Below are positions 22,747-33,851 of a stretch of DNA of 64,000 nt, piece after piece. The stretch spans positions 18,777,218-18,841,217 of the forward strand of contig ML681996.1 in the NCBI GenBank assembly GCA_007922195.1, given 5' to 3'. The translations under genes and the position numbers were made by a program. The notes under the pieces are model-generated. The model did not search any database and was not told the origin of the DNA. It saw only the letters and a program-made list of their open reading frames with translations. The stretch comes from Podocnemis expansa. Its lineage: Eukaryota > Chordata > Testudines > Podocnemididae. Numbering within the stretch: position 1 is the stretch's first letter; the number at the start of each line of letters is the position of its first letter.

Positions 22747-23044
22747 GGGTACATCTGCTCAAGAATTAAAAAAAAAAACGTTGGCTGCCCTATGCTAGCT
22801 GACTCAGCCTCATGGAGGCCAGGGTGTGGTGCTGTTTCAACGCAATGTACTGTAGACTACTTGGCTCAGAGACCAATCTATTTGGCTCAGAGACCAATCT
22901 CTGAAACGATCCCACCTAGCAGGATCCTTCAACTCAGGCTCTATCCCAAGCCCAGAAATCTACATGGCAAAAAAACAGCTCCATGAGTCCAAGTCAGCTG
23001 GCTTGGGCCAGACACGGGTTTTTCTTTGCTCTGTAGATGTGACC
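22747..23044. mobile_element. Palindromic Harbinger-type MITE, 298 bp
   Basis: Ends GGGTACATCTGC and GCTCTGTAGATGTGACC, with TAA (22744-22746) and TAT (23045-23047) flanks. The two arms are inverted copies: left GCTAGCTGACTCAGCCTCAT, right (complement) CCAGCTGACTTGGACTCATG. The whole element can fold on itself. The right half of the left arm has a local 21-bp duplication (CTATTTGGCTCAGAGACCAA twice). This is a well-known turtle MITE layout (TIR GGGTATGTCTACACTGCAAT). Confidence 0.8.
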
Positions 23045-23326
23045 TATGAGAGTATCCACATCAAGTGCACATTAAGACCTACTAAAACCCACACAATGGC
23101 AAAGGCATGGTTATAACTAGAACTGACTGAAATTTTTTCAAGGTTTATGTCTCTATCAGAAAATGCTGTTTCACTGGAAGTGCTTTGTGAAAAAATACAC
23201 AAAATTAACAAAATTTTCATTAGGTTCAGGGTAGAATTGAGAGAGGCACCCCCACAATCCCAGAAGAGCCAACAGTTTGGCAATTAGCCTGAGAAGTGAA
23301 AGACCAGATTGTAGTCCCTGCCATAA

Positions 23327-23515
23327 GTTACAGAACATTAGGGCTAGAAGGGACCTCACAAGGTCGTCTAGCCCAATCCCTTGATAAAAGCAAGGCTACT
23401 CCCACTAAATCATCCCAGCCAGTGTTTTGTCCAACCAGGTCTTAAAGATGAACATTACACCACCTCCCTAGGCAACCCATTCCAGGGCTTCACCACTCTC
23501 CTAGTGAGAATCCCC
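23327..23515 (-). mobile_element. CR1 3'-end fragment (antisense)
   Basis: AGAAGGGACCTCACAAGGTC, then GTCTAGCCCAATCCCTTGAT and CACCACCTCCCTAGGCAACC: the 3' end of a CR1 from the same family as the copy 200 bp downstream, truncated after about 190 bp. Confidence 0.85.
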
Positions 23516-23727
23516 CTTATAAAATTTTAAAAATTTAAAACCCAAACATTTTTCATAAAATGGAATTGTCTTCTAGTTATCCCAACTTATAACACAACCT
23601 AGAGGAAATAAGCTTGAAAATTGAGGGGGGAAATAGCAGTGGTAGTCTGTAAGACTACTGAAACTAATGGGGTGAACTACTAAAGCATTGTTTCCACAAA
23701 AATGATGAAATGGCAAATTAGTTACTA

Positions 23728-24740
23728 ATCATAGAATCATAGAATCATAGGGTTGGAAGGGACCCCACGAGGTCATCTAGTCCAACCCCCTGCCAAAAAA
23801 AGCAGGCCCACTCCCATTAGATCATCCCAGTCAGGGTTTTGTCCAGCTGGGACTTGAACACCTCCAGAGATGGAGATTCCACCACCTCCCTAGGCAACTT
23901 ATTCCAATGCTTCACCACTCGCCTAGTAAGGAAGTTTTTCCTAATATCCAGCCTGGACCGCCCCAGCTGTAACTTGAAACCATTGCTTCTCGTTCTGCCC
24001 TCTGTTACTACCGAGAACAGTCGAGCTCCCTCCTCCTTGGAGCAACCCTTCAAGTAGTTGAAGGTTGCTATCAAATCCCCCCTCAGTCTTCTCTTCTGCA
24101 GGCTAAATAAGCCTAGTTCCTTCAGTCTTTCTTCATAGGGCTTGTGCTCCAGCCCTTTGATCATTTTGGTTGCCCTCCTCTGGACTCTCTCTAATTTGTC
24201 CATGTCCTTTTTGTAGTGGGGAGCCCAAAACTGGACACAGTATTCCAGATGTGGCCTCACTAGTGCAGAATAGAGGGGAATGATCACATCCCTTGATCTG
24301 CTGGTAACACTTCTTCTGATGCAGCCCAGTATGCCATTGGCCTTTTTGGCAGCAAGAGCACACTGCTGACTCATATCCAGCTTCCCATCCACCATGACTC
24401 CCAGGTCCTTTTCTCCAGTGCTGCTATTTAGCCGATCACTCCCCAGCCTGTAGCAGTACATGGGGTTTTTTCGTCCCAAGTGCAGGATTTTACACTTCAA
24501 TCTGAGATTCCTCTTGGCCCACTGCTCCAGTTTGTCTAGGTCTCCCTGAATCCTGTCTCTGCCCTCTAGGGTGTCTACTGTTCCCCCCAGTTTGGTATCA
24601 TCTGCAAACTTACTAAGTGTGCAATCTATCCCATCATCCAGATCATTAATGAAAACATTGAACAGAACTGGCCCCAGGACCGACCCCTGGGGCACACCAC
24701 TCGTTACTGCAGCCCTGTCATTTAGATCATTCAAAGGTAA
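23728..24740 (-). mobile_element. Young 5'-truncated CR1 (3' 1 kb)
   Basis: On the minus strand this is the last kilobase of CR1 ending in the microsatellite (CTATGATTCTATGATTCTAT, plus-strand 23731-23751) and the 3' stem. It is the least mutated CR1 in the window, with the ORF2 C-terminus still open. 5' truncation is normal for CR1 copies. The preceding boundary near 24740 is where CR1 similarity stops. Confidence 0.92.
23817..24728 (-). pseudogene. CR1 ORF2 C-terminal fragment (reverse transcriptase)
   Basis: An uninterrupted frame of about 300 CR1 codons (321 including upstream non-CR1 codons). In order: [20 protein letters not shown] (RT block 4), then [11 protein letters not shown] with the catalytic FADD in the place of YxDD, the [13 protein letters not shown] block, [51 protein letters not shown], and a C-terminal [19 protein letters not shown]. 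The endonuclease and the N-terminal RT palm/fingers are missing, so it cannot be functional. A few residues are deleted before CKILHLG compared with CR1 in birds and other reptiles. The start codon shown by a simple ORF search (24780-24782) lies outside CR1 and is not a real start. CR1 proteins normally copy their own RNA by target-primed reverse transcription. Confidence 0.9.
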
Positions 24741-26006
24741 GCAATGTGAGGTAACATAAAAGTTTCCCTTACCTCTAAACACACAGAAATAATTGTATGG
24801 TGTAAAATCAAACTGGAAAAAAAGTCAGAAAAAGAAGTTTCTTCACTTCTAATTTTTAGTGTATTAGTTTATGGCATATGAAGAAAAGATAATTTACTGA
24901 GTAACAATATTAGAGTTTGCAATATTCATGTAGTTTAGATACTATAGTTGTAGATGCCTCCTAAATGTGGATAGATTATAGTCAGTTAGAGAGACCTATA
25001 TTTGCTTCTCTTATTGCTAACTACTAAATCATGTAGAATCATATATTGCTTTGCATCTTCCAAAACAAATCTGGGAAAGAAAATAATTTACCATTGACAT
25101 CACACAATAAATGTACTCAGAAAGATGTTTAAAATACACTGAAATATAAAAACATAGTGACAGATATTTGTCAAAGGTATAGTACTCTGTGGTTTTTAAT
25201 ATATTTAATAAATGTTGCATTTTAAATCAACAAATAAGCAGCGATGTCACTGTTCATCTCTAAATAAAGTAATATGGTCACCACTTAAGTTTAAATAAGC
25301 ATATAAACCAAACACACACATAAAATCTCTTACAAAATATCTTTCAGGAACATCCCAGAGACAGTAAATACCATCCAGTATAGAAGGTAAATGAGCCAAA
25401 TCTTTGGGGGATGTTTCCAAAAGATAGGCACTTTATCTTCCAAAAACCTTAATTCAGGGACTGTCGAAAATGTGCTGCCAAACCATATATAAAACTCTGC
25501 AATACATTGTAAAACTTGCTCATTCTTTTTCCTTCCCCAGCTGAATTTCCTCATTAACCAATTCATTAGCTCTTGCCTTGAGCAATACTAATTAATTCTA
25601 ATTTTTAAAAAATTAATATTATAAATGAATCATCAACATTTGTATACCGTGACCAAGACACCCAGGGGATTAATCTTGTGACAAATACACAGTTTCTTTT
25701 TTTCTTTTCCCATCCCTTTGTTTTTGTCTTTACTCACCAACCAGTTTCAGTTCTTCAGAGAAGGGACCATTTATTTTACCTTCCTGTAGAGTACAGTTAG
25801 ACCATCACATAAGTCTATACTTCTCAACTTTTTCAATATTAAACCCAAATTTCAAGTACCAGGATTCATTTTCATTTAGTAGAGATCCAGACAAGACCCT
25901 CGTCTCCAATACCAACATGGGAAAGTCAGTTGATCACAACCACATGACATAAGTTTGCAATCATGCTGGCATCACAACCCCCAGATTAACATTTGATGAT
26001 ACAAAT
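24741..26006. other. Unassigned A/T-rich sequence
   Basis: About 1.27 kb without a recognised gene or repeat; short chance ORFs only. Confidence 0.4.
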
Positions 26007-26999
26007 AGTATTGTGACAGGCTGCTCCCCAGATCCAGTCTGGTATCCCACTGTGACCTCCCAGGCCCCACTCCTAAACCCCGATTCACTCCTCTTTGCCA
26101 AGTGACCACTCACTCCCAGGTCAGTCCACTCTGGCCTCTGATGTGCAACTGGCCCCAAGCAGTGGGTATATGCCCTTTGCCTACTCAAGGGATGGTCCCC
26201 CAGCAAGCACCTCCAGCTTCAGACACCATCCTGGGAGCCACTGTCCACATAAATAGCGGGGCCCACTCCCAATCGCCATACACTCTTGTTCTTCCATTTA
26301 ACGAAGAAATGGATTGTGCCCAGCCCTCTTCACTCACCCCCTCTAAAGACCACACAGCTTCAAATCAAACAACTACTAGTTAATTGATCAGATTAGAATT
26401 CTAAGTGAGAATGTGGCCAACCATTGCAGAAACACAATACAAATGAGTCAGGAGAGACCACAAAGAAATAAAAGGTAAGACACACATACTAACCTTATAT
26501 CTCTACTCAGACTGACCTCACAGTCCAAAATTTATGCTCAAGGTGTTTGGCTGTCAGATGTTGCACAGCCAATCTCTGCCTGAGGCAGGCAGGGCCCACA
26601 TCTTGCTTGAAGCTGTTTCAAAATTGAGATTCCCAAGCCAAAAGCTCCAAATCCCTCCAAGTGTCTTTCTTTGTTCCAAAACTTGCTCTGATCCCTCCCT
26701 TTCTGGGCAGACATGATCTCTTTGGCTATGTCTACACTGGGGTTTTAAGTTGACTTAAATAAAGATCAGGCCACACAACAAGTTAACAAAACCGACTTTC
26801 CCCATCGCTAAAATCGGCTTTATAACTTGAACTCAGAAAGTTGACTTAAGGCAATATGGCCAGGGAGCTGCCTTAAGTCAACTTAATTGGCCTCCTAACT
26901 ACAGAAGACATGGGGATGGGGGATGGAGAGAAGGCACAACACAGCTAGGAGCATTCCCAGCTGTGAGCACTGCATCCAAATTTCCCATGTTCCCTGACT

Positions 27000-27690
27000 G
27001 ATCCAGCATCTTTCTGCCTTCTCAACCCAACCAGGCATCTCTCTGATTCCCTGGCCGACCCGGCATCTCTCTTGTTCTCAGCCTCTCCCCGCATCTCCTC
27101 CACTTCTCAGCCCAACCCCACATTTCCTCCCATTCTCATCCAGACTACGCATCTTCAGCCGACCCTGCATCTGCCCCACTTCTCAGCCCCCCCACATCTC
27201 TCGCCATTCTCCAGTCTGACTCATCATCTCTCCCATTCTCAGCCTCACCCTGCACGTCTTCCATTCTCAGCCCAGTCCAGCATCTCCCCCCATTCTCACT
27301 CCAACTCCACACCTCAACCCAACTTGGCATCTCCCCGCATTCTTAGCCCAGCCCTGCATCTCAGCCCGACCCAGCATCTCAGCCCAACCTGGCCTCTCTC
27401 CATCTTCTCAGCCCAACCCGGCATCTCTTGCCATTCTTAGCCTGAACCAGCATCTCTGCCATTCTCAGCCCGACCCCACATTTCTCACCATGCTCCAGCC
27501 TGACCCCACCACCTCTCCTGTTCACAGCCAGAACCCGCATGTCTCCCATTCTCAGCCTAATCCTGTGTGTCTCTCCCCTTCTCTGCCCAAAACCATGTGT
27601 CTCCCCCCTTGGCATTCTCAACCTGACCCTGCCTGTCTCTCCCTCTCTTCACCCAACCCTGTGTGTCTCTCCTTCTCAGAAGACCCCCCT
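27000..27690. repeat. HarbB minisatellite (pyrimidine strand)
   Basis: Roughly 25 imperfect units such as CAGCCCAACCCGGCATCTCT and CTCCCATTCTCAGCC. The open frames in it are repetitive (Leu/Pro/Ser-rich) and not genes. Confidence 0.85.
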
Positions 27691-27699
27691 GATATTGTT

Positions 27700-28075
27700 G
27701 TAAAACAAACAAGGAGTCCAGAGGCATTGTTTAAGACTAAAAAAAATATTGGATGAGCTTTCATGGGAGAACATCCCACTTTGTCAGACAGTTTGAAGAT
27801 GGGGGAACTTACAGAATTGTAGGAAATAAATGCAGGGGAATATAAGACAGAGGATTAAGTCACACTCTAAGCAAATCAAAGCAGTTATTAACATTCGAAC
27901 ACTGGGGAACACCACATAGAAAGAAACAAAGAACGAAAGATGCTATTTCTTTTAGATTAGATTGTGTGAAAGCAGAATTAAATCTTGACTATGGATTTTT
28001 TTTCCCCATTAAAACAGGTGATTTGACTTCACCTTCTTCCATGTGCTGTGTCCCGGGATTTGAGTCTTAACAACT
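27700..28075 (-). mobile_element. Penelope tail captured inside HarbB copy 2
   Basis: GTTGTAAAACAAACAAGGAG, TGGATGAGCTTTCATGGGAG, CATCCCACTTTGTCAGACAG, AATAAATGCAGGGGAATATA, then the inverted piece AAACAGGTGATTTGACTTCA. It begins at CCTGATATTGTTG, the same junction as in HarbB copies 1 and 3. Confidence 0.75.
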
Positions 28076-28959
28076 GCTGCACCCTGCCCCTGCATTGGCA
28101 GTTTCCCTGTTGGACCTGGTCCAGAGCCAGAGGAATCTCGGCAATACAGGAAGGGTGTGGAAAGCTGTGCTGGCACATCACTGAGCTACATCAGGCTCTC
28201 TGACCTCCCTGGGCTCCCTGTTGCCACACATAGTATGGAGGGTAGCGTTGTCACTCGTTTCCTGTAGTAAAGAGGTGGCTGGAAGAGAAGTGCACTTCTG
28301 TTGTGGTGCACTGTGGGCCAGCTACCCACAATGCACCACTCCTACGGCAACCTAGCAGCTGCCAGTGTGGACATGGGCAGTCTTTTGGCATTTTAAGTGT
28401 GGACATGCTAAGCTGACTTAATAAGGTCTACTTCAAGCCAGCTTAAAGTAGACTTTATTAAACTGGCTTAACTGAGCCCTGTAGTGTAGGCATAGCCTTT
28501 GTCTAGCCAGAGCCAGGGAACTCAATTACTATATCTTTGCTGCCTCCTCCAGGCACTTGCTTGCTGCTGGGAGAAAACTCTGTATGTCTCCCACCCCCTT
28601 GAGCCATGCTAAACATGCTACACATCTGAGCACACGCATAAAAAGTTGTAGGAAACATGATATCATACTGCTCATGAAGAATAAGTTATGAGGACCCCTA
28701 ACAAAACTTTGAATGGTGTAATTGGCCTAAAAACATACAATTTCAGTGTATAAGTGAACAGAAAAATCATACAGATCATAACCCAGGCTGCACAGATGTG
28801 ACAAATATTAATTAGAAGAAAAGTTAGAACAGGAAAGGATATGGCATTATCTAGATTACCAAGTACTATTAAACCATTTTAAAGTCATGATTGAATTGCT
28901 TTCCCTTTCATTTTTAATGTGCTTTCCTTCTGTCCATTAGCCAAAGTTTGTGTGAAAGG

Positions 28960-29060
28960 TAAAGATTTTGGTGATGTAACAGTGACTCCTTTGCAGGCAG
29001 GATTGAACCTGTGACCTGTGAAATGTAGCATATGAACCTCTGTTACATGAGTGTTGTCAG
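28960..29060 (-). ncRNA. Possible tRNA-like remnant (B-box)
   Basis: On the minus strand the sequence CACAGGTTCAATCCTGCC contains a match to the pol III B-box (GGTTCAATCC), preceded by about 50 bp. A convincing A-box or cloverleaf was not found. It could be the head of an old tRNA-derived SINE or chance. Low confidence. Confidence 0.25.
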
Positions 29061-29615
29061 CAGATCAAGGGGTGATTGTTCCCCTCTATTTGGCACTGGT
29101 GAGGCCACATCTGGAGTACTGTGTCTACTTTTGGGCTCCCCACTATGAAAAGGATATGGAGAAAGTAGAAAGAATCCAGCAGAGGGCAACAAAATCATTA
29201 GGGGGCTAGGGGACATGACTTATGAGGAAAGACTGAAGGGACTAGTTTTATTTAACCTGCAGAAGAGAAGACTGAGGGGGGATTTTATAGCAACCTTCAG
29301 CTACTTGAAGGGGTTCCAAAGAGGAGGAAACCAGGCTATTCTCAGTAGTAACAGAGGACAGAACAAGGAACAATGGTTTCAAGTTGCAGCTGTGGAGGTT
29401 GAGGCTGGATCTTAGGAAAAACTTTCTCACTAGGAGAGTGGTGAAGCATTGGAATGTGTTGCTTTGGGAGGTGGTGGAATCTGTCTTTGGAGATATTTAA
29501 GGTCCAGTTAGACAATACCCTGGCTAGGATGATTTAGTGGGAGTGGTCCTGCTTTTAGCAGTGGGTTGGACTAGATGACCTCATGAAGTCCCTTCCAACC
29601 CTATGATTCTAACTA
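29060..29615 (+). mobile_element. CR1 3' fragment (sense)
   Basis: Contains GGCCACATCTGGAGTACTGT, then AAGAATCCAGCAGAGGGCAA, ACCTGCAGAAGAGAAGACTG, CTTTCTCACTAGGAGAGTGG and the 3' stem TTGGACTAGATGACCTCATG ending CCTATGATTCTAACT. It covers the ORF2 C-terminus and 3' UTR; frameshifts leave only a 66-codon open piece at 29215-29415. Confidence 0.88.
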
Positions 29616-31369
29616 AAAACTCAGTGGCCCTCAGCTTGAAGTCTGTAGTAGACTCATTAAGCTCTAGCTGGGCTAGGTGCCACTAGAGTGTGACAGAGCA
29701 CCACTATGAGCAGGAATGGGTAACACTTATATATTCAATATTTTGTTTGGCCCTATACATCTTTCTCTTCTAAAAAAATAATTTCTTAGTCCCCTGAGGC
29801 TCTTCAGCTTTAACAACTTATTATGCCATTGCATTTTATATCACCTGCACAAACTCATTATGAACAACATCCCCAACTTTCATTCGGGAATATGAATGTG
29901 CAAACAGATGGTTTGAGTATTCCCTTTTTAATCCATCTCTAAGTTGTGAAGTTCATAATGTAATAGAAAGATTTGATGTCAAGATGTGCTACCTGTCCTT
30001 GTTTAGTGTTTATTTTATATAAAAACAAGAAAAACCTAGCTCAAAACTCCAGCTCAAAACTAAAGATAAAAGATAGCTTGCACAATTGCTAGTTAACAAA
30101 TGTAGTTAAGTATGTTCTTATATCTGCTAATTTCTGAAAGCAAATTAAGTATTATTCAGAAGTAAAACAAATTAAAAAACTTGCCACCATTATTAAAAAG
30201 GAAAAGTGCCCAGTCTATTTTTGTGTTCTGTTTTGAAAGTTCAGAAATGCCAGATCAAACAACAACCAACCCTCTGCCTTCTTTGTCTGCACAACTGTTC
30301 CCCACCGCCCCCAGGCTTAGTGTAAACCAATAATAGTTTATCTAAGAAAACACACACATCCATACACAGAGAATCTGAATGCTGCTTTAGCCAATTATAT
30401 ATTCTCAGGCAACAGAAATACTGTTTTATTCTGACAGGGTCATTTCTGATTAGGTGATTGGTTTTAAGAAAAAAAAAAGTCACCTTGAGTCTATAATGAT
30501 TAAATCCAGTAGTGGAATATCACTAAAATCACTAGGGTGCATCTTAACAGGGTGCCAGCAATTGAGTAACTGGACTTAGCTAGTAGAAGGATATCTCAAA
30601 TAAGTTATATAAAATGAGTAAACAGAAAAAAATATTCTACAATAATTCCATCCCCCTCCCCCATCTGCTCCAGTTTTGGACCCTATCTGTGTTCTTGTGT
30701 TCAACACCTGGAAGATTTTACTACAGAATGACATTTACCACTTTCTCATCTCAGAGTTCTTCCTTAACTTTCTACGGAAGTTTTGGATTTTTCTACAGAA
30801 ATATTACAAACAATCCCTCATCTCCTGTTGATTGGTTATTGCTTCCCCTTAAATGACTGGGATGGATGGATGTAACAGGGCAGCACCAATCCAGGATGGA
30901 TGTAACAGGGCAGCACCCATGTCTCATGAGTACTCCTTCTGGACAGATATCGTCACAGTTTTTCAGTTCCGGTGAATCCTATCCGTGGTTTCTCAGGCAA
31001 CTTTCAACGACTTAGTTCTCAAGGCAAGTCACATGCACGTATGTAAAACAAAACAACCCATTGTTGGGTATCAGTCCACAAAGGACCTATCTCAGTGTCT
31101 CTCTGGCTCTTCCCAACCTCAGTCTTTAAATAGTCCTGGCTGTGCTATGAGGTCATACTCACAGGGTTTTCTCTCTAGAGACACTATTTTCCTGCTGCCC
31201 TCTCTGAGTTCAGTCCTTACTGAGTCCCAGAAGCCAGCCAAGCAGTCTTTTTCCTCTCTCCAGCTCTAGTACATTCTCCATCTCCTTTTACATGACACTG
31301 CCAGGCCAAATTTGACTTCTCCCTATAGTATATCTCATTGGTTGCACGGAAGCAGCCACTCTAGGCCAC
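29616..31369. other. Mostly unassigned sequence
   Basis: 1.75 kb without a recognised transposon. One local tandem duplication of about 29 bp is present at 30867-30924 (GGATGGATGTAACAGGGCAG twice). No exon is supported. Confidence 0.4.
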
Positions 31370-31776
31370 ATGGGGTATGTCTACACAGGGTTCTTATTTT
31401 GAAACAACCTCTGTGGTTTCGAAATAAGAAGTGCCATGGCCACACGACGCATGGCCATTTCGAAAGAAGCAAACCGCTTCTTTCGAAATGGCCGTGCTCC
31501 TTTCGAAATAAGTTAAACCTCGTTGCCTGTCGAAAGAGCGTTGTTTCGAAACGGTTGTTTCGAAACAACGCCAAAGAGACATGCCGTTTCAAAATAACGG
31601 TTATTTTGAAATGAGTTGTTTCAAAATAACCGTTATAATGGTCGTGTTATTTTGAAACAACAGTTGTTTCGAAATAACTGGCTGACCTTCCTCCCAGGGT
31701 GCACAGCGCCCTGGGGGAAGTCCCTGCCTGGGTTTGCCTGTGAGGCAACGTGGCAGGGAGGGCTGACACAGGCAGC

Positions 31777-33818
31777 ATGGCCCAGCAGCCATACCCCGCA
31801 GCTGCCACATGCAGGAGGGCTCCTGTGTGGACGCAGGAGGACGTGCAGTGCCTCCTGGACATCTGGCAGCAGCCAGACATCCTTCAGCGGTTCCGGGCCA
31901 GCCACCGGAACGGCGATCTATATAGTGACATCGCAGATGTGATGTCCCAAGGAAGGCACCCCCGGAGCACTGAACAGGTGCGGAGCAAGATAAAAACACT
32001 CCGGCAGGAGTATGCCTGCACCCGGGATGCCTGGGCACTGCAGGGGCCTGGCAGCCAGGCCACCTGCCCGTATTTTGAGGCCCTGGATGCCTTCCTGGGC
32101 ACACAGCCCAGCGGTGCCCCCGCTGCGGCCATGGACACCTCCGGGGGGCCTCAGAGCCCCTCGTCAGCCCGGAGGCAGCCGCCTCCGACATCTCCATTGG
32201 GGGACCTCGAGCCGCAGCACCACCAGTGGCGGAGGCCAGCCCCACGACCCCAGAGCTGTTCCTGGCCATGGAGGCGGAGAGCAGCGTGGAGGAGCAGGGG
32301 CCCGCCACCGCCCCAGGCTCCGACTCAGATCCCGGGACATCTCGGCGGACCTCCGGAGCCCCCGTGGGTAAGTATGCCCCCCCCCATCGAGGTACACAGG
32401 GCTGGGCCTTTCCATCAGGTCCCGGGACGGGTAGAGGCCAGGGCCGGGCACCGGGGCGGGTAGGGCCCAGGATTCATGGGCTCAGAGGGGCCCCCTGGGC
32501 ACGGGTCCCACGGACACAGGTGGCACCACGGTCAAAGGCCCCTGTGTGCCGGGGGGTGGTGACCAGGGACTGGCTGGGAAAGATGCAGCAGCATCTTGGG
32601 TGGGGTGGAGAGCAGGCAGGGCACACCACTGGCCAGTGGTCTCAGGAGACCTCCAAGGGCAAGGTGTGGCTGGGTCCAGTTCACCCTTGTGGGCACCATG
32701 AGCATGTGTGCCTCCAGGGTACGGGTCCCAGATGTCTGGCAAAAGGAGACCATGGTCTCCTTTCTTCTGCTCTGTTCTTCTTTTTATCCTCCCATTCTCT
32801 GTCTGGCAGGCAGGTCAAAATACAGGGGTTTGTCAGGCTTTTTCCCAGAGGGGCTGAAGGATCCTGGACTGCCAAAAAATACCGATGTATATGGGAAAGT
32901 GTCCCAGGGCCCCTTAAACCCTGATGACTACCTCGGCCAGACAACCTTCTTGCCCAGGGTCCTCCAATGTCCTCCATCGGGTACCGTCCCAGCCTCCTTC
33001 CGAGGCTTTGGGGGCCAGGAGCCCTACCCCAGGGCAATGTCCCATGGGATCCTGGGACCCACTGACAGTCAGGGAACAGGCGTGTGCTGCAGACAGGTGC
33101 ACACAGATGGGACCAGCAGGTGGCAGAGGCTAATTGTGTTTTTTGCGTCCCTGCAGCACGTCGCAGAGCCCCTCCGCAAGGGCCGGCACCCACACCCGGA
33201 CCCTACCGCCCAAGCCCCAGGACACCGCGGCGACGGCGGAGGGCCCCCAGGACCTGCACTGAGCTCCTGGAGAGCCTGGAGGAGCTCGGGGAGACCATGC
33301 ACACTGCCACCCAGGCCTGGAGGCGGGAGCAGGCGCAGCGGCAGGCAGCTGGGCTCCGTTCCCTGGAGCAGCTCGCAGGCGCCGAGGACAGGGCGGCGAG
33401 GGCACTGGAGGTCCTGGCAGTGGAGCTGCCAGCTGCTATTCTGCAGCAGGCTGCAGCCATCCACCAGCTAGCAGAGGGCCTGGTTCCCCGACGGTGCCGG
33501 GAGACATCACCGCCCCAGGAAGGACAGCGGGCAGAGGGCAGCCGTGGGCGCAGGCGGGGCATGCCACCCCCCCGGACCCTCCCACAGGCGTTGCCTAACC
33601 CTCCCCGCCCCAGGACCTCTTCACCCCTGTCCCCTCCCAAGTTCATGTTCCCTCCCCAAGTCCCCTCCCAAGTTCATGTTCCCTCCCCAAGTCCCCTCCC
33701 ANNNNNNNNNNTTCATGTTCCCTCCCCAAGTCCCCTCCCAAGTTCATGTTCCCTCCCCCAGACCCCCCCAGATTGCCCCGTCCCGTATCGCCCCCATCCC
33801 TTCCCTTATTGTGAATAA
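31777..33818 (+). CDS. Harbinger MYB/SANT-like DNA-binding protein, two exons, one frameshift
   Basis: Second Harbinger protein; in this superfamily it binds DNA and assists the transposase. I start at ATG 31777 (A at -3, G at +4) because the MYB-like domain follows at residues 18-80: WTQEDVQCLLDIW, HRNGDLYSDIADVM, RSTEQVRSKIKTLRQEY, a Myb_DNA-bind_4 trihelix-type pattern. Exon 1 appears to run to 32367 at the donor GTAAGT; the acceptor is TTTTTTGCGTCCCTGCAG ending 33156. Joining them keeps frame (phase 1) into an Arg-rich stretch, then a likely coiled coil (ELLESLEELGETMH, RALEVLAVELPAAILQQ). Oddities: the reading frame shifts by one base in the G-run 32143-32148; the C-terminus crosses a 31-bp minisatellite with 10 N, so the 3' frame and stop (TAA 33816-33818) are provisional. 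The frameshift is either real decay or a homopolymer error. Confidence 0.75.
32368..33156 (+). other. Predicted intron of the HarbA MYB-like gene
   Basis: 789 bp from GTAAGT to a pyrimidine tract plus CAG. It separates the MYB domain exon from the coiled-coil exon. The open frames at 32226-32924 and 32596-33471 that run across it would be intron read-through. Predicted from splice consensus and frame continuity only. Confidence 0.55.
33640..33770. repeat. 31-bp minisatellite with assembly gap
   Basis: Four visible units of AGTTCATGTTCCCTCCCCAA + GTCCCCTCCCA (31 bp), interrupted by 10 N. Because 31 is not a multiple of 3, copy number changes the reading frame of the MYB-like protein. Confidence 0.9.
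33702..33711. other. Assembly gap, 10 N
   Basis: Ten unknown bases inside the minisatellite, most likely a collapsed tandem array of unknown true length. Confidence 0.99.
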
Positions 33819-33819
33819 A
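33814..33819 (+). terminator. Poly(A) signal of the MYB-like gene
   Basis: AATAAA in TTATTGTGAATAAACCC. The predicted stop codon TAA (33816-33818) lies inside the signal. Confidence 0.6.
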
Positions 33820-33851
33820 CCCCTGGAAAGTTATTCTTGGTTGTCTGTGTT

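Larger units (their letters stand above)
26724..28497 (+). mobile_element. HarbB copy 2: Harbinger with captured Penelope tail
   Basis: Ends GGCTATGTCTACACTGGGGT and GTAGTGTAGGCATAGCC, flanked by TTT on both sides (26721-26723 and 28498-28500). Order: arm with TTAAGTTGACTTAA, minisatellite of pyrimidine units (27000-27690), antisense Penelope tail (about 27700-28075), conserved block (CCCACAATGCACCACTCCTA), arm ending AAAGTAGACTTTATT. No coding sequence. It is inserted in a solo LTR, so it post-dates that LTR. Confidence 0.88.
26012..28803. mobile_element. Solo LTR (about 1.0 kb) split by HarbB copy 2
   Basis: Begins TGTGACAGGCTGCTCCCCAG and ends ACAGATGTGACA, with flanks AGTAT (26007-26011) and AATAT (28804-28808), a 5-bp duplication with one change. 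The LTR parts are 26012-26723 and 28498-28803, about 1,015 bp without the insert. The left part (TCCAGTCTGGTATCCCACTG and onward) looks like a turtle ERV/Gypsy LTR. No internal retroviral genes are present. Confidence 0.75.

Noticed and set aside
23817..24782. Functional host gene with reverse transcriptase domain
   Set aside because: It is a 5'-truncated CR1 with no endonuclease or N-terminal RT and a CR1 3' microsatellite.
28960..29060. Functional tRNA gene on the minus strand
   Set aside because: Only a B-box-like GGTTCAATCC is present; no A-box or cloverleaf. Kept as a low-confidence remnant only.
32226..32924. Separate gene starting at GTG 32226
   Set aside because: Its first part is the continuation of the MYB-like exon 1 after the G-run frameshift; after 32367 it is intron read-through.
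32596..33471. 291-codon frame overlapping the MYB-like gene
   Set aside because: It crosses the predicted intron and then reads exon 2 out of the coiled-coil frame. The splice-joined frame explains the region better.
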